Below the pieces are notes generated by a model, which saw only the letters and a list, made by a program, of their open reading frames with translations, was not told the origin of the DNA and searched no databases. Positions 33,763 to 43,261 of a stretch of 64,000 bases of DNA are shown here, one piece after another. The DNA is from CAVVNC01 sp963750015 (lineage in GTDB: Bacteria; Desulfobacterota; Syntrophorhabdia; Syntrophorhabdales; WCHB1-27). The position numbers and the translations under genes are program-made. Each line of letters begins with the position of its first letter. The first letter of the stretch is position 1. The stretch covers positions 14,181 through 78,180 of the forward strand of contig CAVVPU010000059.1 of NCBI GenBank assembly GCA_963750015.1. Reading direction: 5' to 3'.

Positions 33763-34722
33763 CTAACTATACCTGATTCTCGGGTCGATCCAGCCGTAGG
33801 ATATGTCGACTATCAGATTGACTAAAATGATTATGCTCGTGAGGACAAGGGTACAAGACTGGATGACCACATAGTCCTGAGCAAAGATGCTGCTCACGAG
33901 CAGCCGGCCGACACCGGGAATGGCGAATATGGTCTCGGTAATGACGGAGCCGGCAAAGACGGTCCCCACGCCCATACCGAGGACGGTGATCACCGGAATG
34001 AGACTCGGCTTGAGGGCATGGCGCAGTATTATGGTCCTCTCGCGAAGGCCCTTGGACCATGCGGTCCTCACGTAGTCCTGCCTGACGATTTCGAGCATGC
34101 TCGACCTCATCTGGCGAGCATTGACAGCCAGGCTTGTCACCGAAAGACAGATCACCGGCATGATGATCTGTTTGGTGCTCATCCAGAAATCGACAAAAGG
34201 AGAGGTGTACCCGGCAATGGGCAGCCAACCGAGCCTCAAGCCGAAGAAATACATCAGGAGAAGACCGAGCCAAAAGACAGGTACCGTTACTAAGAGGTTT
34301 GCGCAGGTCGTTGCTGCCGCGTCTATCCAGGTACCTCGTCTCACGGCTGCGATGAGACCAAGGGCAATGCCGAAGACGGAATGAATGGCGAAGGCCACGA
34401 GACTCAGGTGCAGAGTGACGGGAAAACGCTCGAGCATAAGGGTGCTCACCTGTTCGTGATAATTTATGGAAGTGCCGAGGTTCCCGTGAAAGACACCGAA
34501 AATCCAGGTCAGGTATTGTACGACCAGGGGTTTGTCCAAGCCATACTCTACCCGGAGTTTCGCCAGCTGTTCCATGGTCATGTTACCGGATGACGCGGAT
34601 TGACCCAGAAAGATTATCAAAGGATCACCCGGCAAGAGCCGCAGAACGGAGAAGATGATGATCGTGAGCAACCATAGAGTAATCAGGGCCACAAAGAGTC
34701 GTCGAATAATGTATGTCGCCAT
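33763..34722 (-). CDS. dppB: Dipeptide/oligopeptide ABC transporter permease (DppB/OppB)
   Basis: A 319-aa inner-membrane permease, with the standard opening YIIRRLFVALITLWLLTIII, the LRLLPGDP motif and six hydrophobic segments; the EAA loop is around ARQMRSSMLEIVRQDYVRTA. First gene of the operon. A substrate-binding protein gene, usually upstream of dppB, is absent: the region 34723-35011 holds no such ORF and the next gene is on the other strand. Confidence 0.9.
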   Translation of the reverse strand: MATYIIRRLFVALITLWLLTIIIFSVLRLLPGDPLIIFLGQSASSGNMTMEQLAKLRVEYGLDKPLVVQYLTWIFGVFHGNLGTSINYHEQVSTLMLERFPVTLHLSLVAFAIHSVFGIALGLIAAVRRGTWIDAAATTCANLLVTVPVFWLGLLLMYFFGLRLGWLPIAGYTSPFVDFWMSTKQIIMPVICLSVTSLAVNARQMRSSMLEIVRQDYVRTAWSKGLRERTIILRHALKPSLIPVITVLGMGVGTVFAGSVITETIFAIPGVGRLLVSSIFAQDYVVIQSCTLVLTSIIILVNLIVDISYGWIDPRIRYS

Positions 34723-34807
34723 GTCAAACCTCTTTCAAGGATCGCGTTCAAGGCGGCTCATGAATCTGCCATATCGATGTCCTCAGGGCTCGTATGCCGC
34801 CCGGCAC

Positions 34808-34836
34808 AATTAACCCAATTTTCCGGTGCTTGTCAA
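34808..34836 (-). promoter_or_regulatory. Possible promoter of the peptide-transporter operon
   Basis: On the minus strand a perfect TTGACA (34831-34836), a 17-nt spacer and a poor TTAATT (34808-34813), about 85 nt upstream of dppB. The rest of 34723-35011 shows no gene or other recognised feature. Confidence 0.35.
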
Positions 34837-35011
34837 GCCATTCGTGGTGGACCTAATGTCAGCTGCTTCCCAAGAAAAGGCCTTGAGCACCGTGTCTTGG
34901 AATTCAACTCAAATCCGTGCCGCCCCCTATGGAAATTCGTCAAGACAACATAGCATTTTTCAAAATATGTGACAACCTTGCTTATCCGGCCGCACGGGCT
35001 CGACAACAGTC

Positions 35012-38000
35012 TTGGAGTGGGCCATACGCTCTTTCCCGGCCTTGTCGTTTTCTGGTAAGATATGCCCGGAGGCGGCATCGATCGAATCCCAGTCAACATT
35101 TCCCCATTTTTCAGTCTTGAAGGCATCCGCAGGATCGGGCAAGACCTATGCTCTTTCGAGGCGGTTCGCAAGTTTCCTGCTGTCCGACAGAGTGCCCAGG
35201 AACCAGCTCGGAAATATTCTCGCCATCACCTTCTCTAATAACGCGGCCCGGGAAATGAAGGAAAGAGTTCTCAATCTGCTCAAAGGAATCTGCCTCGGCG
35301 ATGATCGGCTTCTCGCAGACTTCGGCGCTCTCCTGCGCCTACCTCCAACCTCGCTTCAAAAAAGAGCGGGGGAGATAGTGGACACCATCTTTGCGAATTA
35401 TGGCGACTTCCAGGTGAAAACTATCGACAGCTTTATGACAAGCATCTTCAAGGCTTCTGCCATCGACTTCGGTTACAGTCCCGACTTCGAAATCGTCATG
35501 AATAATGCCAGCCTCATGGAGTACGCTTTCGATCTCTTTCTCAGAAAGGTGAGGGAGGGTACGAGAGAGTGCGCATTGATGGAGCGCATCGTCGATTCTA
35601 TTCTCGGAAACAGGGGCGCTGATTCGCCGTATCTCTGGGAACCGGCAAGGGAAATACTCGATGAGATGGAAGGCATATATAGAAAGCTCGCTGCATACGG
35701 AAAGCCGGTCAACACCGGGGACGATGGGTTGGCCATAGGGGACGCCAAAAACAGGATTAAGGCGGCAGCCAGGGAGCTTGAGGATGTCATCAGGGAATCC
35801 GGTCTCGACAGGAACAAGGCAAGCTCATACGAGGCCCTCAGAACCGCAACTGAAACAGACAGTTTCCCTGACCTCATCGGCAAGGGCATGAAGATCTACC
35901 CTGTCTGCTCAACCCGATCCGGCAGTAAACGTGAAGCTTACCTTAACATAGCAGAAAGATGGAAGGCATTGAGGGATTTGGTTGCTGCTTACACGAGGCT
36001 CCACTCCCGTGCCTATTACACTCCTTATGTAAATGCCTATAAGGGATTCTCCTGGATACTGGAGAGGGTTAAGAAGCATGAAGGGAAGATATTCATCGAA
36101 GACATTAACAGAAAACTTGCCGAGTACCTGAGTGACGAGCGCGTCCCCGATATCTATCTCCATCTGGGAGAAGTAATTTATCATTATCTCATTGATGAAT
36201 TTCAGGACACATCGCCCATACAATGGCGCAACCTCTTGCCTCTCTTGAGCAATTCCCTGTCCCAGGAAGGAAGCCTCTTTGTCGTGGGAGACACGAAGCA
36301 GGCCATATATGGCTTCAGGGATGCAGACTACAGAATCATGAAAGGCGTCATGGAAAAAAATGAATTTCCTTCGGCCCTCCACTGCGTCGAGGAACTCGAC
36401 AAGAATTACCGGAGTGACGAAGCTATCGTGACCTTTGCCGAGCAGCTTTTTCAGTGCGAGGTGCCGCGGTGGGAGGAATACCGGATCGCGGCCTGCGAAA
36501 CCGGTCTGCTCGATTACCGGCAAGATGTGGAGGGGGCGAGGAGAGGAAAAGGATACGTTCAAACGTGCGTGGTTGAAAGAAACGATGAAGAGCCGCGGGA
36601 GAGAGAGAAGCTGTACGAGCTGATAGGAGAGCTGCTCAAAAGGGGATATCGCTATTCGGACATTACGATCATTTCAACCAAGAATAGTGATGTGGTCCGG
36701 TTCGCTACCTGGCTCAATACCAAAAAAATACCATGCCTTTCGTACAGCAGCCTTGATATAAGAAAACGGAAGATCACCGGGGAGATAGTATCGCTTCTCA
36801 ATTTCCTCGACTCCCCTCTCGACGATCTCTCCTTCGCCACTTTCATCCTTGGTGATATTTTTGCTGCCGTTTTGAAGGAACATGCCAGGGCAGCGACAAA
36901 GACAGCGATTCAAGACTTCTGCTTCATCCATAGAAAACGTGAGAAGGGGCCTCTCTACAAGGCATTTCAGGCTGAAATGGAAGAGCTTTGGAATACCTAT
37001 TTCGACGGTCTCTTTCGCTCCTCGGGTTACCTGCCAATTTATGACCTCATTACCGAAATATACGTTACCTTCGATCTATTTCGGCTCTTCGGCAATAAGG
37101 AAGAGGCTGTACTGACCAAAATACTGGAGGTGGTCAAGGACTTGGAAATAGAAGGCGGAGGAAGTCTCAGGGGCTTCCTCCGCTTCGCTGCATCAAAAGA
37201 CGACGACGCAAATTGGAATGTCGATGTTCCCCATGGGATCGACGCGGTCAACGTAATGACGATCCACAAGTCGAAGGGATTGGAATTTCCCGTGGTGATA
37301 CTGGTACTCTACGGAGAAAGGAGCAAAGGCTATCGTTATGTTGTGCGGGAAGAGGACGATTCCGTTTCCCTGCTGAGAGTGACAAAGGCAATTGCGGGGG
37401 CAGACGAGGACCTTGGAAGACGTTACAATGACGAAAGGACAAAGGAGAGGGTCAACAGGCTGAACAGCCTGTACGTGGCACTTACCAGAGCGGTCTCCGA
37501 ACTCTATGTGATTGGAGTCAAGCGGGAGAAAGACACTTTTCCTTTCACCATTTTTCCCGATGGCATGACATATTGTGCGGGAGAGGTTGTTGAAGTTGCC
37601 GCAAGACCGGAAGAGACGTCTGCCTCAAGTGAAATCCTCCACCTTTCAATGCCCTTTGAAAGCGGAGCAGGGTCGGACGACACTATCCGCTTTGAAGAGA
37701 AACGACGAGGAGAGCTTATGCACCGGATTCTTTCTTCGATAGAGTATATCGATGAAGGGGCGGAAGAAAGACTCGCCGAGGTTGTCGAGGAAATCAGCAG
37801 AAAGACGGGCATCGACCGGACATCGGTCGACGAATTGGCAAAACCGGCCATGGCTTTTCTTCGGAGCCCCCCGGTTTCCGAATACCACACGCGAAAACCA
37901 GGAAGAAGGGTCTGGATGGAACAGGAAGTGGCTGATTCGGAAGGGCGCCTTTTTCGGATCGATAGGATCGTCGTGGACCCAGATCGGGTTTTCGTCATAG

Positions 38001-38188
38001 AGTACAAATCCGGCAGCGACCGAGCGAACGAAAAATCTCACTTCCTTCAAATGCGCAACTATCTCCGGCTCGTCAGGGAACTTTATACAGGAAGACCGGT
38101 CGAGGGCATCATCGGCTACGTCGATCTGAAAAAGATGACGCGCCTGACGGGCGACGAAGAGGTAGAGGTGTCCGAGAGCGGAGAATGA
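35012..38188 (+). CDS. addA: AddA-like UvrD-family helicase/nuclease
   Basis: Subunit of an AddAB/RecBCD-like enzyme that processes DNA double-strand breaks. The 1058-aa frame has Walker A ASAGSGKTYALSRRF (38-52), AITFSNNAAREMKERV, motif II DEFQDTSPIQW, GDTKQAIYGFRDADY, MTIHKSKGLEFPVVIL and a C-terminal PD-(D/E)XK nuclease with RIDRIVV and FVIEYKSG. It ends overlapping the addB-like gene (ATGA). The N-terminal boundary is uncertain: no ATG precedes the helicase core, and the TTG at 35012 is simply the longest choice; TTG 35042 or 35117 are alternatives and GGAGG at 35068 suggests initiation nearby. The pair resembles the AddAB of Bacteroidetes and alphaproteobacteria more than RecBCD. Confidence 0.85.
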   Translation: MEWAIRSFPALSFSGKICPEAASIESQSTFPHFSVLKASAGSGKTYALSRRFASFLLSDRVPRNQLGNILAITFSNNAAREMKERVLNLLKGICLGDDRLLADFGALLRLPPTSLQKRAGEIVDTIFANYGDFQVKTIDSFMTSIFKASAIDFGYSPDFEIVMNNASLMEYAFDLFLRKVREGTRECALMERIVDSILGNRGADSPYLWEPAREILDEMEGIYRKLAAYGKPVNTGDDGLAIGDAKNRIKAAARELEDVIRESGLDRNKASSYEALRTATETDSFPDLIGKGMKIYPVCSTRSGSKREAYLNIAERWKALRDLVAAYTRLHSRAYYTPYVNAYKGFSWILERVKKHEGKIFIEDINRKLAEYLSDERVPDIYLHLGEVIYHYLIDEFQDTSPIQWRNLLPLLSNSLSQEGSLFVVGDTKQAIYGFRDADYRIMKGVMEKNEFPSALHCVEELDKNYRSDEAIVTFAEQLFQCEVPRWEEYRIAACETGLLDYRQDVEGARRGKGYVQTCVVERNDEEPREREKLYELIGELLKRGYRYSDITIISTKNSDVVRFATWLNTKKIPCLSYSSLDIRKRKITGEIVSLLNFLDSPLDDLSFATFILGDIFAAVLKEHARAATKTAIQDFCFIHRKREKGPLYKAFQAEMEELWNTYFDGLFRSSGYLPIYDLITEIYVTFDLFRLFGNKEEAVLTKILEVVKDLEIEGGGSLRGFLRFAASKDDDANWNVDVPHGIDAVNVMTIHKSKGLEFPVVILVLYGERSKGYRYVVREEDDSVSLLRVTKAIAGADEDLGRRYNDERTKERVNRLNSLYVALTRAVSELYVIGVKREKDTFPFTIFPDGMTYCAGEVVEVAARPEETSASSEILHLSMPFESGAGSDDTIRFEEKRRGELMHRILSSIEYIDEGAEERLAEVVEEISRKTGIDRTSVDELAKPAMAFLRSPPVSEYHTRKPGRRVWMEQEVADSEGRLFRIDRIVVDPDRVFVIEYKSGSDRANEKSHFLQMRNYLRLVRELYTGRPVEGIIGYVDLKKMTRLTGDEEVEVSESGE

Positions 38189-41064
38189 AGCGATTCGCAA
38201 TCATACCACCGGCTGGAGACCTCATCGAAGAAGTGGCTGGACGCTGCAACCCCTCCGGAAACGACTATGCCGAAACCCTCGTCGTCTTTCCGGGAAAAAG
38301 GCCGGCCCATTTCCTGAGAAGCCGTATTGCCACCCAGAGGAACACGGCTTTTATCCCACCGGTGATCCTGTCGATGGAAGAATTCATCGACAGGATTTAC
38401 GAGCGGGCACATCCGGCAACGGACAGAAGATTGGAGACCATAGATGCGGTGGCCTTCCTTTTTGAGATTCACCGGGCCATGGAACGGCCTCTTGGGGGCA
38501 AGGAGTTCCTGAATCTCGATACCTTTTTTCCCCTGGGTCTCAGGATTTATCGCGATATCGAGGAGCTTCTCATAGAGCAGATAGACGTTCGGCGGCTTAA
38601 GTCGGTGGAGGATCTTATCGAAACCCGCCTGCCACCCCAGACCGATGCCGAGTTGCAGTCACTCTCGTTCTTCTTCCAAAGGTTTTACAGTGCCATCAAG
38701 GAGGAAGGCTTTTCATCGAGGTCTGAACGGTTCCGCTTCGTGTCGTCAGAGCTTGAGCCTGCCATGCTTCCTTTCAGAAAAGTAATCTTTGCGGGGTTCT
38801 ATGCATTGACGGAATGCGAAAGAAGACTTTTTGAAAAGCTGCTTTCGTGGGATTCGGCCTTCTTTCTGTTCCAGCAGGGCCCGGGCATGAATGAAAACCT
38901 TTCCCGCCTGGGGATTTCTGAGGCATCTGCCTTTCCCGAAGAAACTTCCTCTTCAGGAGAAGGGCCGGACCTTTATTTCCACAAAAGCCCCGACTCTCAC
39001 GGACAGGTATTCGATCTCGCCGGCATTCTCAACTCGCAGATAGAGAAAGGGGCGGCGGAATCTCCTGGCGCAAACAGCTCCGAAGATGCTTTTTCTCTGG
39101 GAAGAATAGTAATCGTCCTTCCTTCTTCAGAAACCCTCTTTCCCTTGCTCTACCACGCGCTACCGCTCATCCCGAAAGAGGAATACAACATCTCCTTGGG
39201 GTACCCCCTGGAACGGACGCCAACATGGGGTTTCCTCAATAGTCTCATTCAGGCCGTCACATCGATGGATGAGGATAGGCTCTATATCCCCGACTATCTC
39301 AGTCTGGTCCTCCATCCCTACGTGAAAAACCTCTACATGAGAGGGAGTGCGGAGACCACGAGGATCATTTTTCATGCCCTGGAGGAGGCCCTCATCGAGG
39401 ACCGAACGAAAAGCTTCGTCCGTCTGGATGAAATAGAAGGGGACTCCAAGTTTTTCCAAATGGTGAGCCAACGGACGTCCGGTGCGGAGGGACAGGCGTC
39501 GCCTTCAGAGATCAGAGAGCATCTGAAGATGATCCATGAAACCGTCATCAGAAAAACATGCTCTTTCGAAAGCATCGGGGATTTTGCCGGTAAAATGATA
39601 GGCATCCTCGCCTTTGTCTACGATCACAGTTCGGCTCGTCTCCATCCCTATTTTCACCCTTTTGCCGAATCCTTCATGAAGGAATTGGATCTACTGCGAG
39701 GTTCACGCGTCAAAGAGCTCTCTTTTTCGGAGAGGAATAGCTATTTTCTTTTTCTCAAGAGGTATGTGGCCCAGTGTTTTACTCCCTTTGACGGGACTCC
39801 GTTGAGAGGGGCCCAGGTCCTCGGCTTTCTGGAAACCAGGAACCTCAGGTTTGAACAGGTTTTCATCCTCGACGCGAACGAAGGCGTTATCCCTGACACG
39901 AGGAAGGAAGAGAGTCTTCTGCCGACCAAGGTCCGCAAGATTCTGAGCATGCCGACATACCAGGAGAGGGACATGCTTAGCGCCTATTATTTTCACACCC
40001 TTATCGCTGGAGCCCGCTGTGCCCACATCTTCTTCCCGGAGAATGGAAAAAAAGAAAAGAGCAGGTTTGTAGAACAGATGCTCTGGGAGAGACAAAGAAA
40101 AGAAGAGATCAAAAACGCCGATAGTTACATCAGATCCGTTGGGTACCGACTGAGCCTCGAGAACAGTCTTCCGCCGGAAATTCAAAAGTCCGCTTCCGTA
40201 ACCGAGTTTCTCGGGTCGCGGTCCTATGATGCCACTTCTCTCGACGTCTACCTGCACTGCCCTCTGCAGTTCTATTACCGGTACGTGCTGAACCTGTCCA
40301 GGAGAGAGGAGGCCGGACCGGATGTGGAAAGACTCGACATCGGAAAGATCGTCCACAAGGTGCTTTTTACCTATTTCAAACGAAGAATGAACACTCAATT
40401 GGACGAAAGGCTCATCGACTTTTCAGAGATGCGGGAGGTTGCCGGACTCGTCTTCGAAGAAGCCTACGGGCCTCTTCCCATCGGAAAGGTTTATCTTTTG
40501 AAACGACAGATACTGAAACAGATGGAAGCCTTCCTCAAATATTACCAGGTGCCGTTGATAAACAGGGCTAAGTGCGAAATCCTTCACCTAGAACGAAGAC
40601 TCGAAACAGTCATTTCTTCCTTTCGTTTCAAGGGCATCCTTGACCGGGTCGAGAAAAGGGACGACGACACATGCATCGTGGACTACAAGACTGGAGCCTC
40701 CGCCACCAGGTTGGCATGTGCTTTTGACAGGCTCGATGTGGATAACAGAAAGAGCTGGAACGAAGCCATCGGCAGCCTACAGCTTCCTTTCTACCTTTTT
40801 CTCTACGAAAGGACAACCGGGCTGAGCGTGGAGAAGCTGAAGGCCATGTTCCTGCTCCTCGGGAAGGCCCGACTCAGCGAAGAAGCAGAGTTGCCGCTCT
40901 TCGGAAAGAATGACGAAGTTGATGAGTGTTACGCCAAGATCAGGGGGGTAATCCATGCCTTGGTCAGGGAGATTACCGACCCGGACGTGCCTTTCGACCC
41001 GCAGAAGCGCGCCAAGAATGCGTGCCGGTCCTGCGACTTCAGGCACCTGTGCGCGGCTGAATAA
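38185..41064 (+). CDS. addB: AddB-like PD-(D/E)XK nuclease, helicase-inactive partner
   Basis: A 959-aa partner of the AddA-like helicase. The N-terminal segment VVFPGKRPAHFLRSRI stands where a helicase would have Walker A but lacks GKT, as in inactivated AddB/RecC-like domains. The C-terminal nuclease has RFKGILDRVEKRDD and CIVDYKTGA. Cysteines in YLHCPLQFYYRY and in NACRSCDFRHLC match the positions that hold the [4Fe-4S] cluster bracketing AddB-type nucleases. Four-base overlap with addA. The two subunits would resect broken ends for RecA loading; a Chi-like recognition sequence cannot be inferred. Confidence 0.82.
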   Translation: MKRFAIIPPAGDLIEEVAGRCNPSGNDYAETLVVFPGKRPAHFLRSRIATQRNTAFIPPVILSMEEFIDRIYERAHPATDRRLETIDAVAFLFEIHRAMERPLGGKEFLNLDTFFPLGLRIYRDIEELLIEQIDVRRLKSVEDLIETRLPPQTDAELQSLSFFFQRFYSAIKEEGFSSRSERFRFVSSELEPAMLPFRKVIFAGFYALTECERRLFEKLLSWDSAFFLFQQGPGMNENLSRLGISEASAFPEETSSSGEGPDLYFHKSPDSHGQVFDLAGILNSQIEKGAAESPGANSSEDAFSLGRIVIVLPSSETLFPLLYHALPLIPKEEYNISLGYPLERTPTWGFLNSLIQAVTSMDEDRLYIPDYLSLVLHPYVKNLYMRGSAETTRIIFHALEEALIEDRTKSFVRLDEIEGDSKFFQMVSQRTSGAEGQASPSEIREHLKMIHETVIRKTCSFESIGDFAGKMIGILAFVYDHSSARLHPYFHPFAESFMKELDLLRGSRVKELSFSERNSYFLFLKRYVAQCFTPFDGTPLRGAQVLGFLETRNLRFEQVFILDANEGVIPDTRKEESLLPTKVRKILSMPTYQERDMLSAYYFHTLIAGARCAHIFFPENGKKEKSRFVEQMLWERQRKEEIKNADSYIRSVGYRLSLENSLPPEIQKSASVTEFLGSRSYDATSLDVYLHCPLQFYYRYVLNLSRREEAGPDVERLDIGKIVHKVLFTYFKRRMNTQLDERLIDFSEMREVAGLVFEEAYGPLPIGKVYLLKRQILKQMEAFLKYYQVPLINRAKCEILHLERRLETVISSFRFKGILDRVEKRDDDTCIVDYKTGASATRLACAFDRLDVDNRKSWNEAIGSLQLPFYLFLYERTTGLSVEKLKAMFLLLGKARLSEEAELPLFGKNDEVDECYAKIRGVIHALVREITDPDVPFDPQKRAKNACRSCDFRHLCAAE

Positions 41065-41087
41065 GAAGCGCATAACCCCCATTTTCA

Positions 41088-41116
41088 TTGACCTCGCCAA
41101 GAAAAAGCATTATGAT
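41088..41116 (+). promoter_or_regulatory. Promoter of purA
   Basis: TTGACC (41088-41093), a 17-nt spacer and TATGAT (41111-41116), starting 24 nt after the addB stop and about 42 nt before the purA start. Confidence 0.65.
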
Positions 41117-41157
41117 AAACGGGCTCGCGAGGATCGGGCAATATCAAGGGGGAATTC

Positions 41158-42450
41158 ATGTCAAACGTCGTAGCGGTCGGTCTCCAATGGGGCGACGAGG
41201 GCAAAGGAAAGATCATAGATATTCTGAGTGAGTACGCAGACGTCATCGTCAGGTATCAGGGCGGGGCTAATGCGGGGCATACGATCGTCGTCGGAAGCCG
41301 GAAAATAGTACTCCACCTCATGCCATCAGGAATACTCCACAAAGGTAAGTACTGCGTCATCGGGAACGGAGTCGTACTCGATCCGGAGACATTAAAAGGG
41401 GAACTGGAAGAATTGAAGGCCCTGGGGCATATGGAGGACGACAAGCGCTTCATGATCAGTGCCCGGGCTCATCTCATCATGCCGTACCACAAAAAGTTGG
41501 ACGCCCTTAGGGAAGCCGAAAAGAAGCAGAAGATAGGGACGACGGGAAGGGGGATCGGCCCGGCATATGAGGACAGGGTATCGAGAACGGGGATTAGAGT
41601 GATCGACCTTCTCGACAAGAAGGTTTTCAGGGAGAAAGTCAGGGACAACCTGAAGTTCAAGAACTTCCTTATAAAGCGGTATTACAAAGACGAGCCTTTT
41701 AACTTGCGCGAGGTGATAAACGAAGTCGGGTCGTATCGTGACTTACTCAAGAAATATGTGGGGGACAACGTACAGTTCCTCCATAAGAGCATGGAGGAAG
41801 GCAAATCGTTGCTCTTCGAGGGGGCTCAGGGTACGTACCTTGATATCGATCACGGAACCTATCCTTTCGTGACCTCGTCCAGCACCGTTTCGGGAAATGC
41901 CGCTTGTGGCGCCGGTGTCTCACCTACTGCACTCGATTACGTTCTCGGCGTCTGCAAAGCTTATACGACGAGGGTAGGGGAGGGGCCTTTTCCTACAGAG
42001 TTGATCGGGCAAGAAGGCGACGCGTTAAGGGAAAAAGGCGGGGAGTATGGCGCAACGACGGGCCGGCCTCGGAGGTGCGGGTGGTTTGACGCGGTGATTC
42101 TGAGACGGGCAGTGCTCCTCAACGGTGTAAAGGCCCTCGCTCTGATGAAGCTCGATGTACTCGACGATCTAGATACCATCAACGTCTGCGTGAAATACAG
42201 GATAGGGAAGAAGGTCTATACCGACCCGCCCCTTGGAATGAAGGACTTGAGCATCTGCGAACCAGTCTACGAGCGACTCGACGGGTGGAAGCAGCCCTTG
42301 GGCAGCGCAAGAACATTCGAAGAGTTGCCGCAGAATGCAAGGAGGTATATAAACCGGCTCGAAGAGCTGGTTGGCGTGCCGATCGGAATGATATCGACCG
42401 GTCCCGAGAGAAGTCAAACCATCATCCTACAGAACCCTTATCAGACGTAA
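41158..42450 (+). CDS. purA: Adenylosuccinate synthetase
   Basis: Joins IMP and aspartate using GTP in AMP synthesis. The 430-aa length is standard. Motifs: GLQWGDEGKGKIIDIL (P-loop and active-site Asp), QGGANAGHTIVV, TGRGIGPAYEDRVSRTGIRV, EGAQGTYLDIDHGTYPFVTS and RPRRCGWFDAV. ATG 41158 follows AAGGGGG. It has its own promoter and is followed by an intrinsic terminator, so it is a single-gene unit. Confidence 0.97.
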   Translation: MSNVVAVGLQWGDEGKGKIIDILSEYADVIVRYQGGANAGHTIVVGSRKIVLHLMPSGILHKGKYCVIGNGVVLDPETLKGELEELKALGHMEDDKRFMISARAHLIMPYHKKLDALREAEKKQKIGTTGRGIGPAYEDRVSRTGIRVIDLLDKKVFREKVRDNLKFKNFLIKRYYKDEPFNLREVINEVGSYRDLLKKYVGDNVQFLHKSMEEGKSLLFEGAQGTYLDIDHGTYPFVTSSSTVSGNAACGAGVSPTALDYVLGVCKAYTTRVGEGPFPTELIGQEGDALREKGGEYGATTGRPRRCGWFDAVILRRAVLLNGVKALALMKLDVLDDLDTINVCVKYRIGKKVYTDPPLGMKDLSICEPVYERLDGWKQPLGSARTFEELPQNARRYINRLEELVGVPIGMISTGPERSQTIILQNPYQT

Positions 42451-42476
42451 GAGGTCATCTGCCAAGACTCTCCACT

Positions 42477-42503
42477 GCCCGCCCGTAAAGCGGGCTATTT
42501 CTG
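42477..42503 (+). terminator. Intrinsic terminator after purA
   Basis: GCCCGC (42477-42482) and GCGGGC (42490-42495) form a perfect 6-bp stem with a 7-nt loop, followed by TATTTCTGTT. It lies 27 nt after the purA stop and directly before the rpsU promoter. Confidence 0.7.
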
Positions 42504-42533
42504 TTGACTTCGGCCAATCAGTTGGTGTTAAAT
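42504..42533 (+). promoter_or_regulatory. Promoter of the rpsU-yqeY-mutS2-dnaG-rpoD operon
   Basis: TTGACT (42504-42509), an 18-nt spacer and TTAAAT (42528-42533), about 45 nt before the rpsU start and immediately after the purA terminator. Confidence 0.55.
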
Positions 42534-42581
42534 ATTTTCTCTGTCATAGCAGGATACCATACGGAGGGAGGGGAAGAATGG

Positions 42582-42791
42582 ATGCCAGCTATTATCGTAA
42601 GGGATGGAGAGTCCTTTGAGACTGCCCTGAGACGGTTTAAAAAGCAGTGTGAGAGAACCGGTATCTTTTCCGAAGTAAAGAGACACGAACATTACGAGAA
42701 GCCAAGCGTTAAAAGAAAAAAGAAGGTTCTTGCCGCCAAGAAAAGGGCCCTGAAGAAAATGAGACGGATGATCGAGAAAGGTCTTCACTAG
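42582..42791 (+). CDS. rpsU: 30S ribosomal protein S21
   Basis: A 69-aa highly basic ribosomal protein (MPAIIVRDGESFETALRRF at the start, lysine/arginine-rich end), needed for initiation on 30S subunits. I start at ATG 42582; an out-of-frame ATG lies 4 nt upstream and the ribosome binding site is GGAGGGAGGGGAAG. First gene of the macromolecular-synthesis operon. Confidence 0.95.
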   Translation: MPAIIVRDGESFETALRRFKKQCERTGIFSEVKRHEHYEKPSVKRKKKVLAAKKRALKKMRRMIEKGLH

Positions 42792-42794
42792 GCC

Positions 42795-43241
42795 ATGGGA
42801 TATAAAGACGAAATCGCACAGGATCTCAAGAATGCGCTCAAAGAAAAGAACGTATTACGGGTGTCTGTCCTACGGATGCTCTTAACCTCTCTGAATTACA
42901 AAGAAATAGAAAAAAGGCAACCCCTGACCGAAGAGGAGTTTCACGCGGTCGTGAAGACCATGATCAAACAGCACTCGGAATCTATAGAGAGCTTCGAAAA
43001 GGGGAAACGGGATGACCTGGCAGAAAAAGAAAAGAGGGAGTTGGAAATCCTCAAAGCCTTTGCCCCGGCTCAGATTTCCGGTGATGAACTGAAAGCCGAA
43101 GTGGAAGAAGCAATAAAGTCGCTAGGAGCAAAAGATCAGAAAGACATGGGAAGGGTAATGAAACTCCTCATGGAAAAACTATCGTCCCGAGTGGACGGGA
43201 AGGTGCTGAGTGAGATGGTGCGGAAAAGGCTGTCCCTGTAG
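42795..43241 (+). CDS. yqeY: GatB/YqeY domain protein
   Basis: A 148-aa helical protein matching the YqeY family, which resembles the tRNA-binding tail domain of the GatB amidotransferase subunit. Visible landmarks: RVSVLRMLLTSLNYKEIEK, VVKTMIKQHSESIESFEKG and the C-terminal KDMGRVMKLLMEKLSSRVDG. It lies 3 bp after rpsU, the association seen in many bacteria. The molecular role is not established; a link to tRNA or translation is inferred from the fold. Confidence 0.92.
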   Translation: MGYKDEIAQDLKNALKEKNVLRVSVLRMLLTSLNYKEIEKRQPLTEEEFHAVVKTMIKQHSESIESFEKGKRDDLAEKEKRELEILKAFAPAQISGDELKAEVEEAIKSLGAKDQKDMGRVMKLLMEKLSSRVDGKVLSEMVRKRLSL

Positions 43242-43261
43242 AGACTGTCGCGAAGCCACCT

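Noticed and set aside
34833..35171. 112-aa minus-strand open frame upstream of dppB, considered as a binding-protein remnant
   Set aside because: No signal peptide and no similarity to SBP_bac_5 proteins; composition looks like a shadow frame of addA and the intergenic region.
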